This document shows positions 32,879-43,267 of a stretch of 64,000 nt of DNA, piece after piece (the stretch's first letter is position 1; the number at the start of each line of letters is the position of its first letter). Source of the DNA: Neofusicoccum parvum. Its lineage: Eukaryota; Ascomycota; Dothideomycetes; Botryosphaeriales; Botryosphaeriaceae. The notes under the pieces are model-generated. The model searched no databases. It was not told where the DNA came from and saw only the letters and a list, made by a program, of their open reading frames with translations. A program made the translations under genes and the position numbers. Where the stretch lies: NCBI GenBank assembly GCA_020912385.1, contig CP087214.1, forward strand, positions 2,046,001-2,110,000. Reading direction: 5' to 3'.

Positions 32879-35495
32879 CTACTCCAGTACCAAAGTTTTG
32901 AACTCCCTATCGAGCTTCACCCATTGGGCAAGCAACACCCGTCCAATGCCCATGCGAAATGCAACGTCTCCGTTCTAGCCAATAATCATCACGATCACTG
33001 CTGGTTGTGGAAGTAGTAGTCGTCCTTCAATATCGACAAAAGTCGCTTCCGAATTGCACCATTTATTCCATTTGTCCTGATCCTCATCATCGGAGTTCTG
33101 GGTAGAATCTCCGCATGAGGACTGAGAGGCTGCCGGGTTCTTCTCCGTAATTGGAACCAGAGGTGGAAGATTAGAGGCTTTGCTGGCCTTCTCGATATCG
33201 TCGAGGAAATATCTGTTGACTGGTCCTATGGAGAGAGCGACTATGTTGGGGCGCTCTGGTGATTCGATTGCACGAGTCCAGGCCGCACCTTGGAGGTGGC
33301 TATGTCGGTTCGTAGGCCACCTTGGGACATGGCACTGGCCAATGATGCTCTCGTGGTAATTCGTAGGATAGACGCTGAAGAATGATGGGTGGTCCAGAGT
33401 AGAAAGATGACAATGTAGTTTGGTGACTTGAGTCCTGACGAGTAAGCGGCCGGGCTTCGTTCTGAGAGTTGTTACCGGCTCTTTTGTCAAGCAAGAATTT
33501 TGTGGCCATTGCTCATCACTCCCCAAAGCCTCACTCCAAAAGTCTGAGTATCCTGGCCATAATTCCATAAGCTTTGCGCAGCTCCGTTCTGTGAAGCGCA
33601 GTGGTGTCAAAACTGATAATTCTTGCGGGAGTTTGGCTTCAAAGCACCCATATTGCCAAGCCGTCATCATTCCCAAACGCCCTTGAGACGAATCCTCCCA
33701 ACCTGTCATTGAAAGCGGGCTTCCAGTTGCGCGAATAGACTCAAGGTTTCTTGAGGTGCTGTCCCAGTACTTCCACGTTGCTACAGATCCATATGGTGCG
33801 TAGTTGTGCTCTGTTTCTGACATCGCCACAGACCATGACCATGTGGGGAATACAAGGCCATCAGCAGGAACGCGGAATTCACTTCCCAGAATAAAATACT
33901 GTTGCCAAAGGATTGCTGCGTCAAAATCTCTTTCCGGAAGTCCATGCAGGAATGGTCCTGGCATCGTGTATAAGGAGTTGAACACTCCCCGAAATGCGTT
34001 GAAAACGTCGGATTGATATGTTAGTTGTCGATGATTGTATCTTCCCAAAGCGTCTCGGTAACCATCGAATGTAGCTAAAAAAAAAAAAACTCTTTTTGGG
34101 CTGTCTCCATCTATTCGGATGGACTCCGTCCTTTGGGGGGCTCTGTCTGGTCCAACCTTCGTACCAGCAGCCAGCTGAATCCTGCAGACAAGTCTGGAAT
34201 CCTGTCATGAAAAGCTTGGTATCCGAAAGACGGTACTCTTGATACGTCCAGGCCCTGCTCCACCAACCATGAGGCACGGGTTGTGTTGGGTCAGGCAGCA
34301 AAGCTGCCATATATACACCATTGATGCATTCTCGAGTTGGTGTGAACGCGCGTTGGAGGCCGTTGACTCCAGGTATTCCGGAATCGGAGCTCTCACTACC
34401 GGTGGCGCATATAGCGATACTCGCCAACGCGAAGATCGCCCCCATGGCATCTATTTGAGTTCCTTTGTGGGAGTTGGAATCCTGGACAATACACAGCCGA
34501 TCGACCCAAAGATATTTGTGCCCGAGGTTCTTTGCCGTAATAATACCGCCTAAGATGGTTTTTGGTGTTCGGTTCATTGAAATGCTTCCTGGTTCTGTCA
34601 ATTCGCCAAGCGTGTCTGTCGTGGTTTCGAGTTGTCCATGAGTGGGAGCTCCCCAGACGTAGCTCAGCGCAGCATACACTGGAATGGGATCCGTTGCCGG
34701 GCGGACAAGACAATCCATGTCGAGATCGATAAGCATGAATCCAAGGGGTAAGGATTGGGCTCGGATGTCCTGGACTATGTCCCGCCCATGTTCAGAAAAT
34801 TCCGAAATCCGGCGATTGTGCCGACACTCTTGAAGCCACCTCCGCAATCTTGCCCAGTCGACATTTTGTCCTACAATTTTCCTTCCCTGGTACGATTCAT
34901 GAATCGGTATCGTGGTCTGATCTTGAATCCTCTCGAGAGCTGGATATTCTTTGCTTTTGCAAGCCCCAACACATCCTGTTGTCACATAAGGTATTGTTAC
35001 GTCAGAGCTAAATTTGACGACGAATAGATCCAAGAAATGGCAGACGTCCTCGCTTTGAGAAGCCCTACAGACGAGTAAAACACTCTGATATTCTGGTTGG
35101 AATTTCTTCTGCCAAAAGATCTTGTCGACTTCGATCGCCTGCGACACTACTCGGCAGAATGCACAGGCCGATCGAGCCCTGACTTGTCCGAGCAGACCAA
35201 GGTCGATAGTCAAAGTCGTGAATCGCTGCCGTTCCATAAGGCATAGTAGGTGATTCGGCCGAAGATGCTGGCAGTGCCCGCAAAGGCCCATACCAGGATC
35301 TTCATCCAAGCAGTCAGAGCATTTACCGTTGAAGAAATCACCAAACTCCGATTCCGATAGCATAGGGCTTCTGAGAAAGCCTTTCGGGCTGAGGAACTGT
35401 GTTTTATCGCACAAACGTATCTGATGGCGATCAGGGCGATAAAAACACCTGTTATCGCGACAGTGATCAGGTGAATGGAGCCTGGTCGGATCCAT
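32879..35495 (-). pseudogene. HET-domain gene, damaged (frame break and early stop)
   Basis: The frame opens at 35495 (MDPTRLHSPDHC) and runs to a run of 13 T on the coding strand (34089-34077), where the family-like sequence jumps to another frame ('FDGYRDALGRYNHRQLTYQSDVF'). The second part continues to a TAG at 32977-32975. Beyond that stop the same frame stays open for 32 more codons of typical HET C-terminus ('VAFRMGIGRVLLAQW') to a second stop ending at 32879. The N-terminus has a Cys cluster (CSDC, LCGHC, ACAFC). The HET domain is present with 'YAALSYVWGAPTHG', 'TPKTILGGIITAKNLGHKYLWVDRLCIVQD' and 'WWSRAWTYQEYRLS', followed by 'FPTWSWSVAM'. An intron using the T run and TAG as acceptor could mask the frame break, but in-phase donors are weak. 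The early stop removes only the last 33 residues. Confidence 0.7.
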
Positions 35496-36606
35496 GACAA
35501 CGGGAACTCGGAATCCTTGGGATGAGAGAATCTCATGGGACTGGAGGGATTATCTTGGAAAATAGATGCACTTGAGAGCCCCATGAGAGTAAAAGAGAGT
35601 GATAGAATGAAGCCTTTGCCCCGCGGCGTCGGAGTCGAGAAGTCCGCGAAAGAGTAACAATCTCTCAGCCTTGCGGAGCTCACAGGTAAGCTGTCAACCA
35701 CATTAGCCCGCAATCACGTGTCTCGTAATATCTCTTCTTATCACCACACCACCATCACTCCACCCCTTCCTCGTACGCAGCACAGCCTCTTTTGATTACG
35801 CGTCCTCTTTGCCATGAGACATTTATATAGCTCTCGATAGCAGCAATCTAAGAGGACAGCGGTGTCCTACTTTCTCGCGCCGTTCAACATAAGCCTAAAC
35901 CCCGCTCAGTGGCGTCAAGCTCGTGACCATACTTCCACCCAATGGCGTAACTTTTATACTAATTATGTACCCACCACTACAAAAGGCGTTGGGGGCCAAG
36001 ACTATAGATTATACGTAGACTTTTCACCCACGCGCAGTGCTGCAATCTCAACCTAAAGATCATGGAGTAGCCAGTCTAGTACATCTATCCCCATAACTCA
36101 ATCGCCATCTTCCCCACTACATATGTCTTCCATGCTGGCAGCAAATACACTTTCGGGAATGCTCTCAGTCATTGTCGTCTTTTGTGTTGCTGCCCTACAC
36201 TACAGAGCACTGCTGTATATAGTTAAGGGATAGGCCCTATAACAGCATCTTGCATCAAGTCTTGGTTCTCATATGCGATGGCTTATATAGCCATTAGGTG
36301 TGTTTCAAGCCAGATGCACAGCCACCCCCATTTCACTGCGGTGTGACTCACCGCCACAGTCATTCTTTCGTATTACCACACACGATGCCCGCATCCGTAT
36401 TAGACTTCACGACTGCATGAATATAGACTCCCGAAGCCCATTTATATTCCCCCAGTCGGTAACCGCAACATTCAATTTCAAAACGCTGTCCTTCCCTCAG
36501 CCTCCCACTCGAACTCTCCCACTCGTATTTCCCTCATCCAAACCCCGCTCCCAAAAAAAAAAAAGAAACAAAGAAAGACGCAAAGAAGAGTCCCCTCAAC
36601 AGCACC
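35496..36606. other. Intergenic region, no gene seen
   Basis: About 1.1 kb between the damaged HET gene and the next gene. It is AT-rich, with an A run at about 36549-36560 in the presumed 5' leader of the 36607 gene. No supported coding frame was seen. Confidence 0.4.
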
Positions 36607-37578
36607 ATGGCCCATCTCGCCCACGCCCTCCCCTGGACCACCCTCTCCACCAGCCTCCTCGCCACCAAACACGGGCCCCGCGGCACCCCCGACCGCATCA
36701 CCGTCCTCTCGCCCGACCCCAGCCCCGCCGCGCAGAAGCAGCGCCGCCACTTCATCCGCGCCTTCGCCCGCACCCTCGCCGCCTTCTCCGCCACCGAGCG
36801 CCGCAAGCACCCCACCAACCCGCTGGCCACCACCTCGCCGACGGAGGATCAAGATAACCCAACCATCTTCGCCGACACGACGACATCCGCGCTGCAGCGG
36901 CACCTCGCGTCACCGCACGCGCACGCCGCGCTCGACGGCCTCTCGCCACGGCGCGCGTCGGGCTGGGCGCCGCTGGCAGGCTACGCGGACCCCCGCGCGG
37001 AGCTCGTCATGGCGATGGTGGCGGCCGGCGAGGCGCTGCCGCTGCTGCGGCTGGCGCGGTGGCGGGCGCCGGGCGAGCAGCGGTCGCAGCTGGCCGGGCT
37101 GTGGTCGTATCCCGGGGCGAATCCGGGGTGGAGCAACGTCGCGGTCGCGGCGCTGGAGGCGTATTTGTTTCTGAACGTGGTGTTTCTGCGGGAGGAGCTG
37201 TGGATGGTGCATGAGGGGGAGGGGGGAGAGGGCAAGGGAAGGGGGTTTCAGCGCGATTATAGGGACGATGGCGCGTTCCGGTCGATGTTGTCCGACTGCA
37301 CGCGCTATCAGGATGGGTGTACGTGGGGGATTCCGCATCGGGAGTTTTTTGGGGGCAGTTTTTCTTACGGTGGGAGGACGCATGTGGAGCGCGAAGCTAT
37401 GAAATCGGAGTTTGACCCCCTGCATCCGGCGAAGACGGAGAGATTACGGGAGTATTTGAGGATGTGCTGGGATCATTTGGTACGGGTGCATATGGTATTG
37501 GAGGAGGCCGGAGAGAAGCATGACTGGGAGTATGAGGTGGAGTGGGCGATTCATGGGTTGTGGGGAATGTCAAAATGA
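36607..37578 (+). CDS. Hypothetical protein, 323 aa
   Basis: Single exon starting at an ATG in good context (CACCATGG). I do not recognise the family. Features: a Pro/Thr-rich N-terminal third; an Ala-rich helical centre ('AELVMAMVAAGEALPLLRLARW', 'GWSNVAVAALEAYLFLNVVFLREELW'); a Gly/Glu insertion; and a C-terminal region with aromatic-rich 'GCTWGIPHREFFGGSF', then 'REYLRMCWDHLVRVHMVLEEAGEKHDWEYEVEWAIHGLW'. No signal peptide or sure membrane helix. The 5' half is strongly C-rich and the 3' half G-rich on the coding strand, unlike the AT-richer HET genes on both sides. It sits between two divergent HET paralogs. Confidence 0.6.
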   Translation: MAHLAHALPWTTLSTSLLATKHGPRGTPDRITVLSPDPSPAAQKQRRHFIRAFARTLAAFSATERRKHPTNPLATTSPTEDQDNPTIFADTTTSALQRHLASPHAHAALDGLSPRRASGWAPLAGYADPRAELVMAMVAAGEALPLLRLARWRAPGEQRSQLAGLWSYPGANPGWSNVAVAALEAYLFLNVVFLREELWMVHEGEGGEGKGRGFQRDYRDDGAFRSMLSDCTRYQDGCTWGIPHREFFGGSFSYGGRTHVEREAMKSEFDPLHPAKTERLREYLRMCWDHLVRVHMVLEEAGEKHDWEYEVEWAIHGLWGMSK

Positions 37579-37935
37579 TGGCTCGATGGAATATCGACAT
37601 AGGGAAGGTGCGTCGGCATACAAAGCATGTTGGTAAGCACTGTCAATATTGTGGCGTCGTATGTTTTCCAGGTCGATGCGAGGCTGTGGTAGACGGCAAG
37701 GCTTGTTATTTGCTCGCCTTTTGCTACCCCGAAATTTGACGTTACACTGCAGCTGACCGGTCATGCGCTGACTCCGCCTAGAAGATTACATATTTCAGAG
37801 CCTTCCAAGTTGGCCTGAATAACACATGTTGAGCTTTTACCATCTTCCATCAAGCCTACCTCTATTCCTATCCTACACTCAACTACAAAGGATTTCGCAG
37901 CCGACGATCGGCGCAAAGCTCTTTTCTGTACAGCA
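37579..37935. other. Intergenic region
   Basis: About 360 bp between the hypothetical gene and the second HET gene. Expected to hold the HET promoter; no motif recognised. Confidence 0.35.
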
Positions 37936-39891
37936 ATGGCCTTTCCACCTCTCGAATCATTAATCCCACAGCTAGGGAACTCGCCGGTGCAGATCATAGA
38001 TGATCCTCCTCCACATGGGATTCAGGACTGCCCGGGAATCGAATGTCCGTACTATCCCAGGCTTGTTCGGATGCTCCTGCCTGGGGAGTGCGACGTCGAA
38101 GAAATCTCGAATATCGATTCCTGGGACTTGCCGACGCCTTCTGATTATTCAGAGGTTTTCCACCGACATTGCGATCAATGTGTCGCGGCTGAGTATGCAG
38201 AAAACATGCTCTGTACCTTCTGCAGACACCTCAGACTTCGCCACCTTTTTGTCTGCTTGAGACGACAACAGCCTGACCGGTATCCGCTCATCATCCTTGG
38301 CAACACCTTCGACCTCAAACGCCAGGAAGCTTGCTCTTTCTGTAAAATGGTCGTCAAGGTGTTCTTCGATCCACACGCAACATGTCCATATAAGCCGATT
38401 CTGATGTACAATTATACTGGAGGAGGCGTACGCACGCACCACGATTTCCCAGGAGACGTTGGCCCCCCTGACCTTGTATTTTTTCAAGAGGGCCACTCAG
38501 ACTCTAAGCGAGTAGGTAAGCGCTTTGCGCGCGTTAGGGACTTGTTCAGGGAAGCAACTGAATACCCTAAAAATCTGTCAAGGCCTGATATGTTTTCCGG
38601 CGAGAGCATCGACTGGCATAAAGTGAAGCTGTGGTTGAAAGATTGCGATGACAAGCATGACCATTCTTTTGGAAACCAAGGAACCACGATATCGGCACTT
38701 CCTGCAGAAATGCGCCTGATCAACGTACGTCAACAGTGTCTTGTACGGGCGCCGCCATTCCCGCACTTTGCAGCCTTGAGCTACGTATGGGGAGACCCAG
38801 GGTCTGACGAGATCCATGCCAAGAAGTCGAATCAAGACACGTTGAGCATTCCCGGAGGGCTGCGTTTGAGTAGCTTGCCAAAGACAGTATCCGATGCTAT
38901 GATCGTTTGCATAGAGCTGGATATACCTTACTTATGGGTCGACCGTTTCTGCATCCTACAAGATGATGAGGATCATAAGCATGCCCAGATTCTGGCAATG
39001 GGTGCGATCTACTCAAATTCAAGCATCACAATATGCGCTGCAGTTGCACAGAACTCTCAAAGTGGGCTGCCTGGGGTCGCACAGACTTCGAAGCCTTTTT
39101 CCCGACCGCGTTCGCGGACAGCGGGGATGGACATTGTGCCAATACTACCGGGTCTCCACGATTCCCTGATGGGCCGGCCATGGCATCAACGAGGCTGGAC
39201 GTTCCAGGAACACAAGCTATCGAATCGCCTATTGCTGTTCACAGACTGGCAGCTGTTTTTCAAATGTTATGCAGAAACACAGATGGAAGATTGGCTTACT
39301 AGTCGATGGAATGGATATCTAGGTTCTTTTCTCTTTGAGGGTATGCCTAGTCGTCGCCATGACCATTACCAACGTACCGCTTTTTATTACTATTTCTCCT
39401 GCGTAGAGTCATACAACATACTTGATTTCAATTACGAGTCCGACATCTACAAAGCTTTCGCGGGTGTCCTTGGCAAGCTATACGGAAACCATGAAGAGTG
39501 GATGTGCGGCATACCGGAGATGGACTTCGACGCTTCGATGTCATGGCAGTTATACGATTTCAGGTACGCAAGCAACAGGAAACGGCCTCGAGTTATTCTG
39601 GACATCGTCATACCCACCTGGGCCTGGGCTTCATTTCAAGCATTTATAGAGTTCAAGCGGATGTTTGGGGCCGTCGCTACATGGATGCGCCTTAATGAAA
39701 AAGGACAAACGAGGCGCATAATTGCAACAAATGATAGCACAGGGTTTTGGGATAGGTCCACTATGAACGACGCGGAACTCGACCTTGCTGACGGCTCTAA
39801 AAATAGCGGTCTGGCTGCCATCGACCCCCGTCAACACATGCTTGCGGCATGGCCCAGCTACATTGAAGCCCGCCTAAGTCAGGGCATATGA
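37936..39891 (+). CDS. HET-domain protein, ended early by in-frame TGA
   Basis: Single long exon of 651 aa from MAFPPLESLIPQL to TGA at 39889-39891. The N-terminal region has a Cys array (HCDQC, LCTFCRHLRLRHLFVC, ACSFCKMV) matching the paralog at 35495. The HET domain is intact: 'FAALSYVWGDPGSDE', 'LPKTVSDAMIVCIELDIPYLWVDRFCILQDD', 'MGAIYSNSSITICAA' and 'RGWTFQEHKLSNRLLLFT'. Downstream are 'LDFNYESDIYKAFAGVL' and 'IPTWAWASF'. HET domains act in vegetative incompatibility and are linked to TIR-like folds in the literature. The stop falls inside the usual C-terminal extension, and homologous sequence continues downstream in the same frame (next entry). The truncated protein still has the whole HET domain and could be active. 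Confidence 0.85.
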   Translation: MAFPPLESLIPQLGNSPVQIIDDPPPHGIQDCPGIECPYYPRLVRMLLPGECDVEEISNIDSWDLPTPSDYSEVFHRHCDQCVAAEYAENMLCTFCRHLRLRHLFVCLRRQQPDRYPLIILGNTFDLKRQEACSFCKMVVKVFFDPHATCPYKPILMYNYTGGGVRTHHDFPGDVGPPDLVFFQEGHSDSKRVGKRFARVRDLFREATEYPKNLSRPDMFSGESIDWHKVKLWLKDCDDKHDHSFGNQGTTISALPAEMRLINVRQQCLVRAPPFPHFAALSYVWGDPGSDEIHAKKSNQDTLSIPGGLRLSSLPKTVSDAMIVCIELDIPYLWVDRFCILQDDEDHKHAQILAMGAIYSNSSITICAAVAQNSQSGLPGVAQTSKPFSRPRSRTAGMDIVPILPGLHDSLMGRPWHQRGWTFQEHKLSNRLLLFTDWQLFFKCYAETQMEDWLTSRWNGYLGSFLFEGMPSRRHDHYQRTAFYYYFSCVESYNILDFNYESDIYKAFAGVLGKLYGNHEEWMCGIPEMDFDASMSWQLYDFRYASNRKRPRVILDIVIPTWAWASFQAFIEFKRMFGAVATWMRLNEKGQTRRIIATNDSTGFWDRSTMNDAELDLADGSKNSGLAAIDPRQHMLAAWPSYIEARLSQGI

Positions 39892-40620
39892 TCGAGCGTT
39901 CCGTACATGTGCACCAGAGAGGAGTTGATTGAGCGATGGCCCACGTACGGGCACTTCTGGAGAGAGGCACATGAGAACCAACGTTTTCCCGACCTGGATG
40001 CGGTAGAAAAATACTTTACGCAAGGCTCGGAAAGAATTGTGGTTCGAACATCAGTTTCCAACCTCCGACTCCTCAGTAAACGCGGGCCCGAGGACAAATG
40101 CCTAGTTGACTTCTATCTTGTGGACAGCAAAGGATGGTGCGTTGGAACCTGCGGAATACCACGGGAAATTGCTAGGGCTGAAGTGAGATTCACCCGGTCA
40201 GGTGCAGGAGCTTGTACACATTATGTGCTAGCGCTCTCTGTAGCAGATCCAAGAGTGACATCCAAGAACTTCTCTATACGAGATCTACTGAGAAAGGATG
40301 AGGACTTGAAGGCCAATAAGCCTCTGGAAAGGTAAGCTTGATATATTTCACTTCTGTCGTTTCCTTATCGCTGATATTGAAGCAGGCACGGTGGAAATTA
40401 TCAGCCACCCACCGAGAGCTCTCGAAAAAAAACCCGCCAAAAGCGCCCCCTACTCACCTGCCTTGATAGTGAAGGCAAGCCTCTGGGTCCTCCACCACTT
40501 CTGGATGTGATGGTGGTAGGCTGGCGCGGTCAGATCGCATACCGCATCGGCCTTGGGACTGTCCTATTGGCACGTTGGAGAACCTGTAACCTGACTTTCC
40601 AAACAATTGTCCTCGAATAA
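39892..40620 (+). pseudogene. 3' remainder of the HET gene beyond the TGA
   Basis: In the same frame as the gene upstream, coding-like sequence continues: 'EELIERWPTYGHFWREAHENQ', then 'ERIVVRTSVSNLRLL'. A proper intron follows (40332-40385, GTAAGC, CTGAT branch site, GCAG), then an exon 40386-40620 with the family C-terminus ('LDVMVVGWRGQIAYRIGLG', 'QTIVLE') and a normal TAA. The whole locus reads as one 876-codon gene with a single internal TGA. The paralog at 32879-35495 has the matching segments ('LMELWPGYSDFWSEAL', 'RLLVRTQVTKLHCHL'). Confidence 0.75.
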
Positions 40621-40861
40621 CATGTGAAGGGCACCGACCATTTCCAGATAAATGTAGGGTGCAAAGGGTAACTACGAGCTTGTGCGCGAATTTCACGTAT
40701 TTCGGGTTCTTAAGGCTGAGGGAATTCGAAGCGGCTCCCCAAAGGAGACATGGATCAGATATCAAGACAGACAAATTCAATTTGGTTCATCGCAACTCAT
40801 AACGAGCGTACAGTACTAAACTCTCATCCCGAGTCTCGGACCCATCAGGTGACTGAGCAGA

Positions 40862-41931
<1,070 letters not shown>

Positions 41932-41935
41932 TTAT

Positions 41936-42229
41936 CTGCAGAAGTCAGGAGACTGACAACACAGGTGGGGAGATGGGGCATGATTCTTCGACGCAGGTAT
42001 TATCCTGATCAAGTTCGACCGTATAATCTCAGCAAGAGCTCCTGATGCCTTCGTCGTCAAACCCGCCAAATCCATCGGATCTAGGCGGGTCTGCGACAAA
42101 GACATCGAAGAGCTCGAGCACCGGTTCATGTTCATTACAAACCTCATAACTGCTGTTTGATGACTGTTACTTGATCATAGATGGATAACTCCATCGAAGG
42201 CGTGATGCTCCCATTCTGGGGATCTTTAC
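41936..42229 (-). other. 5'UTR intron of THI4 with two alternative donors
   Basis: On the minus strand an acceptor (CTGACTTCTGCAG, ending at 41936) lies 31 nt before the ATG. Two candidate donors sit upstream: GTAACA at 42170 and GTAAAG at 42229, giving introns of 235 or 294 nt that contain the TPP aptamer. Both donors are embedded in ATCAAGTA, complementary to the aptamer strand ACTTGATCA (42014-42006). Confidence 0.7.
41979..42130 (-). promoter_or_regulatory. TPP riboswitch aptamer (eukaryotic, intronic)
   Basis: Read on the minus strand, the conserved TPP core is clear: GCTGAGATTATACGG, then AACTTGATCAGGATAATACC, then TGCG followed by AGAATCATG. The pairing CATGA/TCATG at the two ends (42130-42126 with 41983-41979) closes P1. 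GAGCTC segments on both sides of a long variable arm form the extended P3 typical of fungal examples. It lies in the 5' leader of THI4, as known for fungal thiazole genes, where TPP binding changes splicing and lowers expression. P1 limits are approximate. Confidence 0.93.
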
Positions 42230-42230
42230 T

Positions 42231-43267
42231 TGATGGAGTGTGTGGTGCCTGGAGGTGTCAGTGAGCTGTAGATGGGCATGGGTGGGATTGGTACTTTAAT
42301 GGACCGAAAGTCGCGTTTGCAGAAGAGTGATCGCAATGCTGGAAAGAAGAAATCCGTGCCGTCTCGAGGGTTATATGCTGTTGAGTGCCCCGCACACGTG
42401 ACGGGGCGCTAATGGAGGGGCGTCTGGCGATGCTTTCACGCTAGCGACGAGCATGTTGAGAGATTGGTCCTCGTCACAGTCGTGCTCCACTCAAGAACGA
42501 CTCATCAGCAGAATTGGCAGGGAAGAGAGCTGGGCGCCCAAAATTTGTTATCCACCGATGACGACTTCATCCGGCTGCCAGCTCGTGGACTCTGGTTGAG
42601 TAACCAACACAATCGAGATCGTCCTGCTATCAACCAGTCCTTTGGCATCTCAAAGCATTGGAATGAACGAGTGGCACATTGCGTCTCGGCCGTCTCTTCC
42701 GGCCAATCCCTCGTTGAAGAGATACGTGAACCTTGTGGCTGAACAAAAATGGCGCATCTCGGGCGACCTCGCTCCACCGATGGATCGCCCATCACGTTGG
42801 TCGAACAGTCATACGTGTGCGAATCGATTCTCGCAGATTGCAACAGAAACGCAATACTGGGGACACGGCCGGTTTTTCTTGGTAATTCGAAGCATTGGTC
42901 GAGGTGCGGACTTGAGACCAATTCATCCATACGAACGCGTCTAACCCTCCTCGAGTTTCAACACGACTGTGACTAGCCATCCAGGCACTCATCAAAAGCG
43001 TGAACTCACAGAATCCAATCAAGAATTTTGAATTATCAAAGATACCATTTTTCGTGCGAGGCGCCTCTTTTGTGAGCCGCCACTGTAAGCAAACAAATCC
43101 CTCCCGCATATGGTCAAGAAGAAAAGCCCGGTATTTCGCAAAACGCCAAATACGCCCGCCGCCGTATCGGTACAATGCAGCATTTTCCATCCGAAAATCC
43201 ACGCTGTCCAGAATCATGCTCCATGCACCGCATGCTCACATCGTAGCGAAGAAAACGGAAGAAGCGT
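42231..43267. other. Intergenic region, THI4 promoter side
   Basis: About 1 kb between the THI4 leader and the 3' end of NOP56. It should hold the THI4 promoter. Frames on both strands between 42460 and 43200 lack family features and splice support. Confidence 0.4.

Noticed and set aside
35210..35713. 167-aa minus-strand frame at the HET 5' end
   Set aside because: Alternative frame overlapping the HET N-terminus with its Cys array.
39878..39917. 40-nt intron that would remove the HET TGA
   Set aside because: Too short, weak GTCAGG donor, and removal would break the frame.
42464..43200. Overlapping frames on both strands between THI4 and NOP56
   Set aside because: Sense and antisense frames of similar length, no splice signals or family motifs; likely intergenic.
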